Source: Saprospiraceae bacterium (lineage in GTDB: Bacteria; Bacteroidota; Bacteroidia; Chitinophagales; Saprospiraceae). Taken from it: 64,000 nucleotides of DNA. The translations under genes were made by a program, and so were the position numbers. Positions 60,082-64,000 of this stretch are shown in pieces; the stretch's first letter is position 1; every line of letters starts with the position of its first letter. The DNA is taken from assembly GCA_016711125.1 (NCBI GenBank), contig JADJTQ010000006.1, positions 1-64,000 on the forward strand, given 5' to 3'. The notes beneath the pieces are model-generated. The model was given only the letters and a program-made list of their open reading frames with translations. It ran no database searches and was not told the origin of the DNA.

Positions 60082-60874
60082 TTATTTATGATTGATCACT
60101 TTTAATTTATAGGAAATCAGTTTGATAACGGCCTCTATTGCCGGAGGAAAAACTTTTCTAAGATCAATTTCGTCATTGTCCTGAAATAAAATTTTCAACT
60201 TTGTCATAAACATATTTTTTATTTCGGTGGCAAGATTAATCTTACAGATTCCACGTTGTATCGACGCCCGGAGGACGTGATCAGGAATTCCCGAACCCCC
60301 ATGCAATACCAGACAGGCATCGGTTTGATTTCTGATTTCGCTAAGTCGGTCCAAATCGAGTTTCGGTTCCTCTTTATAAAAACCGTGAGCTGAGCCAATT
60401 GCTACCGCTAATGCGTGTACTCCAGTCTCTTTTACAAATATTCGCGCCTCTTCAGGCCGGGTAAATCCATCTTCAATATGGGTTTGACCCAACTTTGCCA
60501 CGAAACCCAGTTCAGCCTCAACATTGGCTCCGTAAGGACGAGCCATATCTACGACTTTTTTGGAAGTTGCCAAATTTTGGGCGAATGGTTTATCGCTTGC
60601 ATCAATCATCACCGAATCAAAGCCCGCATCCAGACAAGCCTGTACTAATTCAATAGATCCACCATGGTCCAGATGTAGCCAACCTTCTACTTCAAATTGG
60701 GCCAATCCAGCCCGGAGCCATAGCTACGGCCATGTCCATGCCGAGATACTCTATTGAGCTCTCGGTAAGTTGTAATATGATCGGGGCAGATTCAGCATGT
60801 GCGGCGGCCAAAATGCTATGCAATGTTTCGTAGTTATAGAAATTGCAGGCAAGTAGAGCTTTTCGAGCTGACAT
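60082..60874 (-). CDS. class II aldolase (fructose-/tagatose-bisphosphate type), one frame break
   Basis: About 264 residues over 60874-60692 and 60705-60082, joined near 60715. Zinc-dependent class II fold: ALLACNFYNYETLHSILAAA, GWLHLDHGGSIE (HxDH), AIGSAHGFYKEEPKLDL (HG zinc ligand), ACLVLHGGSGI (GGSG phosphate site), ICKINLATEI. GatY/KbaY/FbaA-like. Makes or splits a ketohexose bisphosphate into DHAP and an aldehyde phosphate. The kinase genes behind it on the same strand would supply the bisphosphate. Confidence 0.9.
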
Positions 60875-60895
60875 TCTTTAATTTTTCCTGAATCG

Positions 60896-61810
60896 TCATA
60901 AATTTATTTGATCAATTTTAATTTTACTTTTTAATCTAAGCACATCTTTCTGCAATAGCATACCGAGTTCAGGATGGATGCAATTAGCCGCTCCGCAAGC
61001 TACACCTAACCTGGCAATATCAATTAAGGTACTTTTATTTTGGGATGCCATCGCGATACCGGCTACGAGACAATCGCCACTGCCAACTGTACTATAAATA
61101 TTATTCAGATGCAAATGGGCATGAACACAAGATTCATTATCCATGAGGTATAAACCGTCCTTTCCGGCAGAAACAGCAGCGAGATTGCAGTGTGATTTCA
61201 GTTGTTTTGCAATAATTATCGGATCAGGAGAACCAAATAATTGCAACCCCTCATCAATATTTATATGTATGCAATATGGATGTGCAGACAATGCTTGATC
61301 AAGTTGCTGACCACTACAATCAAGAAACACCTTTTTTCCGGGAAGTTCGAGAATCAAATCCAGATAAGCCCGGTCTGACACACCTTTTGGCCAGGAACCA
61401 CTGGCACAGATGATAGAGAAATCCGCACTAGCCTTTTTAATTTTCGCCACAAATGACTCATAGTCCTGAATTGACATCTCAGGACCTGGTTCCAGTAGTT
61501 CTGTCTCGACTTTTGAGTTAAGTATATCTTTGAAATTGTAGCATCGGCGGCTACCCTGATTAATATAAATACCTTCACAGTGTACTCGTTTAGCTTTAAG
61601 AATGTCAACGATCCATTTTCCTGGTCTCCCTCCCCAAATACCCATTAGTTCTGATTGTCCGGTTAATTCTGCCAGCGCCATGGCTACATGCACGCCTTTA
61701 CCGCCGGGATATTCCCGCTGGGATAAGATTCGATTTACCCGCCCAATCTGAAGGTCCCGAACCTCGGCCAAAATATCTATGGATGGGTTAGGACAAACGC
61801 AAAGTATCAT
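60896..61810 (-). CDS. PfkB-type hexose-phosphate kinase (1-phosphofructokinase / tagatose-6-P kinase family)
   Basis: 304 residues. FruK/LacC-type start MILCVCPNPSIDILAEVRDL, the substrate loop EYPGGKGVHVAMALAEL near residue 35, and the ATP/catalytic motif STVGSGDCLVAGIAMA near 245 (catalytic aspartate). Phosphorylates a ketohexose phosphate to the bisphosphate used by the aldolase just downstream (21-base gap). Cysteine-rich for this family. Confidence 0.9.
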   Translation of the reverse strand: MILCVCPNPSIDILAEVRDLQIGRVNRILSQREYPGGKGVHVAMALAELTGQSELMGIWGGRPGKWIVDILKAKRVHCEGIYINQGSRRCYNFKDILNSKVETELLEPGPEMSIQDYESFVAKIKKASADFSIICASGSWPKGVSDRAYLDLILELPGKKVFLDCSGQQLDQALSAHPYCIHINIDEGLQLFGSPDPIIIAKQLKSHCNLAAVSAGKDGLYLMDNESCVHAHLHLNNIYSTVGSGDCLVAGIAMASQNKSTLIDIARLGVACGAANCIHPELGMLLQKDVLRLKSKIKIDQINL

Positions 61811-61865
61811 AGCTGTCGGAAGTTAAATCCTTGGTCAGTCAAATTAATTCCAAAATGCTTTTGTG

Positions 61866-62783
61866 CTATAGCCTGAAACTGACCTTTTTCTGGAATGCCG
61901 TAGTACCTCCTGCCATAGTCGTTGAAATTGCGCCAATGATATTGGCCAATTTCTGGCATTGATCGACCGGATATCCTTTTAGGAAAGCATATATAAATCC
62001 TGCATTAAAGCTGTCACCTGCACCGATGGCATCAATGACCTTGGGATTATGATATGAAGGATGTTCGATAGAATTACCCATTGAGTACATGATGGATCCC
62101 CTGACACCCATTTTTACCGTTAGAATCTCGCACAGGTCTTTTATTTTATTCACTGCTTCTGGCAAACTTCGACTTTTAGTGGAATGGATGATTTCTAGTT
62201 CGTTTGGAAGAAAAATGCTCACATGTGGTAATATTTGATCGTAATTGATCTCCCACTTTTCCAAGGGATCCCACTGCATGTCAAAAGAAGTTGTTAGCCC
62301 GGCTTTTCTGGCAGATTGGAAGATATAGCCAATGTCTTCCTTTAACCCTGTTTGAAAGTAGAAGGAGGAAATATGTAGGTGATGAAACTGATCAAACAGC
62401 TCAAAAGGGATGTCTGTCATTTTAAGATTTGCCATGGCTCCCAAAAATGTCACATTTGCCCGGTCTTCCATTTCATTGAGCACAATGGTTGCCCCTGTCT
62501 TGGTAGTTGCGTCAATCAAAACTGATGTCGTGTCTACATTTCCCTTTCTCAATTCCTCCATTGTAAATCTTCCAAAAAGATCGGATCCGACTTTGCCGAG
62601 AAACGATGTTTTGAGGCCCAGGCTGGCGATATTGGCAGCAAAGATGGCTGAGGAACTACCCAGCGTCAGATTCATCTCATTAGCGAGAACTTCAGCACCG
62701 ATTTTTGGTGTGGCAGATAATTCATTAAGAATTAAATCAATGTTTAACTCACCAATCACCAATACATCGAAAGGCTTGCTCAT
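61866..62783 (-). CDS. PfkB-family carbohydrate kinase
   Basis: About 305 residues from ATG 62783 (an upstream in-frame ATG gives an unlikely extra 24). Ribokinase fold: FDVLVIGELNIDLILNEL, LGSSSAIFAANIASLGLKTS, VGSDLFGRF, and the anion hole VIDAIGAGDSFNAGFIYAFL near residue 252. Likely the first kinase of the pathway (sugar to sugar phosphate), followed by the hexose-phosphate kinase and aldolase. Divergent from the transporter gene. Confidence 0.9.
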   Translation of the reverse strand: MSKPFDVLVIGELNIDLILNELSATPKIGAEVLANEMNLTLGSSSAIFAANIASLGLKTSFLGKVGSDLFGRFTMEELRKGNVDTTSVLIDATTKTGATIVLNEMEDRANVTFLGAMANLKMTDIPFELFDQFHHLHISSFYFQTGLKEDIGYIFQSARKAGLTTSFDMQWDPLEKWEINYDQILPHVSIFLPNELEIIHSTKSRSLPEAVNKIKDLCEILTVKMGVRGSIMYSMGNSIEHPSYHNPKVIDAIGAGDSFNAGFIYAFLKGYPVDQCQKLANIIGAISTTMAGGTTAFQKKVSFRL

Positions 62784-63227
62784 ATTCCTTATCCTCGGTA
62801 AAGTTTTATCCAGGTTTTCACAAACCTGCAATGAAGAATGTGTCGTAATAATCATTATGAAGGTTTCTTCAGTAGCTATTATATTGTGCTAAATCTGAGG
62901 AAAATTGCATAATGTGAAAGTAAATTCGAAATTAAAGAAAAATTATCACACTTTCAAAAGCTTTCTAATTTGTAAAAAACTATATTAGTCGAATAATACT
63001 TATCAAGGAATTGCTAAGGCCAGAGAAAATCACCCTGACTAAATACGGAAGTTACAATATATACTAAGAGTATGCCGCACAGCCACTATTTGGGGAGAGA
63101 CTATTTTCTGAAGTGATCCTCAGTTTCTTAGTGTGGGTCAAATCCCAGGCTAAGAAGTCGATGGTTAGGTCAATGTAAAATTCAGCAATGCGGTAACGTG
63201 AAAGAAAGATGTTTAAAACAATGAATA
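62784..63227. other. divergent promoter region
   Basis: 444 bases between the sugar kinase and the transporter. AT-rich; the inner TAAAT/ATTTA blocks near 62930-62990 could hold promoters. No gene. Confidence 0.4.
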
Positions 63228-64000
63228 ATGTTGACTAGGGTAGATGGTAAGCTCAATTTCCGGTCTTGGTGGTTTTATGCTTTGGCAGCCGCCTTGTTGT
63301 GGGGACTATGGGGTGCTTTAATAGAAATACCGGAAAAGGGTGGCTTTCCCGCCACATTAGGATATTGTGTCTGGGCCATTGTCATGTTACTTCCTGCGGT
63401 TATTGTCTTGAGAAGTATAGGTTGGAAACTGGAGCTTGACCGAAAATCAATTTGGTACGGTTGCGTTATTGGATTTCTTGGGGCCGCAGGTCAGCTGGTA
63501 CTCTTTCAGGCTTTAATCCTGGGCCCTGCCTACGTAGTTTTTCCACTGATTTCATTGTCACCGGTTGTCACGATAGTTTTATCAATAATTTTTCTGAAAG
63601 AGAAGGCCTCACTTGGATCCTGGATTGGGATAGTTTTGGCATTATTGGCTGTTCCTTTACTATCTTATCAACCTGCAGAAGGCAACGATAATGGAATTTT
63701 CTGGATATTATTGTCGCTACTGGTGTTCCTGGCTTGGGGTCTTCAAGCTTATTTTATGAAACTGGCTAACCATGTGATGAAAGCCGAAAGCATCTTTTTC
63801 TATATGACTCTGACCGGTATTCTATTAATCCCGATCGCTATTTTTATGACTGATTTTGATCAGGATATTACATGGGGCGTTAGCGGTCCTTTATTAACGG
63901 CGGCTATACAATTATTAAATGCGGTCGGAGCGCTATGTCTTGTTTATGCATTTAGATATGGCAAGGCTATAATCGTGAGCCCGGTTACCAATGCAGGCGC
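63228..64000 (+). CDS. EamA/DMT-superfamily transporter, partial
   Basis: Open from ATG 63228 to the window end (258 residues so far, uninterrupted). Alternating hydrophobic helices: FYALAAALLWGLWGALIEI, LGYCVWAIVMLLPAVIVL, VIGFLGAAGQLVLFQALILG, YVVFPLISLSPVVTIVLSII (EamA motif region), and ILLSLLVFLAWGLQAYFM, seven or more. EamA proteins export or import metabolites. Its position opposite the sugar-kinase/aldolase genes suggests a role with that substrate. Confidence 0.88.
   Translation, partial: MLTRVDGKLNFRSWWFYALAAALLWGLWGALIEIPEKGGFPATLGYCVWAIVMLLPAVIVLRSIGWKLELDRKSIWYGCVIGFLGAAGQLVLFQALILGPAYVVFPLISLSPVVTIVLSIIFLKEKASLGSWIGIVLALLAVPLLSYQPAEGNDNGIFWILLSLLVFLAWGLQAYFMKLANHVMKAESIFFYMTLTGILLIPIAIFMTDFDQDITWGVSGPLLTAAIQLLNAVGALCLVYAFRYGKAIIVSPVTNAG

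Overview
The window looks like a chromosomal segment from a Bacteroidota bacterium, most likely of the Saprospiraceae type. The evidence is gene content: a Bacteroidota-type arginine decarboxylase next to a deoxyhypusine-synthase-like gene, a YgaP-like DUF2892 protein, a cold-shock protein with a long basic N-terminus, a pappalysin-type protease with the C-terminal module common in this group, fused amidohydrolases, and glycan-degrading lipoproteins and exported enzymes. Base composition is moderate and intergenic DNA is full of hairpin and short-period repeats. No rRNA, tRNA or CRISPR array was found. About two dozen genes are interrupted. Where the break can be resolved it usually sits in a run of one base that is one base too short or too long, so most breaks look like indel errors of the assembly rather than gene death. 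I annotate such genes as one CDS and name the break.

Layout. 1-1.5 kb: end of a YdiJ-type FAD dehydrogenase. 1.5-2.95 kb: no gene, two hairpin repeats. 2.95-5.66 kb: polyamine genes (deoxyhypusine-synthase-like enzyme, arginine decarboxylase). 5.9-9.3 kb: an operon of two different ATP-grasp ligases and an AstE/AspA-type zinc deacylase, a probable small-peptide or amide metabolite pathway and the most interesting metabolic system here. 9.6-17 kb: a stress module (UspA, PNPOx-like flavoprotein, P-type ATPase, two Crp/Fnr regulators, DUF2892, two small proteins) tied together by three TGTGA-N6-TCACA operator-like palindromes. 17.2-20.9 kb: acyl-CoA carboxylase beta subunit, a 23S rRNA methyltransferase and a small outer-membrane barrel. 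21-25.9 kb: Dabb protein and two exported amidohydrolases containing three amidohydrolase-like domains. 26-31.5 kb: patatin, AT-rich lipoprotein, DUF1015 protein, VapBC-like toxin-antitoxin pair. 31.9-35.4 kb: SWIM/SNF2 helicase. 35.7-41.7 kb: glycan locus (heparinase II/III-like lyase, esterase remnant, amidohydrolase, GH141-like beta-helix protein fused to a PDZ domain). 41.9-47.3 kb: malic enzyme, a long hairpin-repeat array, a Gfo/Idh/MocA oxidoreductase and a serine hydrolase. 47.6-51.5 kb: M43 protease, a MITE-like element with an IS630 copy inserted at its edge, and a cold-shock protein. 51.8-60 kb: phosphoesterase, FAD oxidoreductase, VOC and DUF2461 proteins, GH26 and DUF4832 proteins. 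60-64 kb: class II aldolase, two PfkB-type sugar kinases and a divergent DMT transporter cut by the window end.

Functionally the segment combines polyamine and peptide-amide metabolism, a Crp/Fnr-controlled stress regulon, and degradation of plant-type or uronic polysaccharides with a sugar-phosphate route (kinase plus aldolase) into glycolysis. No SusC/SusD pair is present, so the glycan genes are not a canonical PUL.
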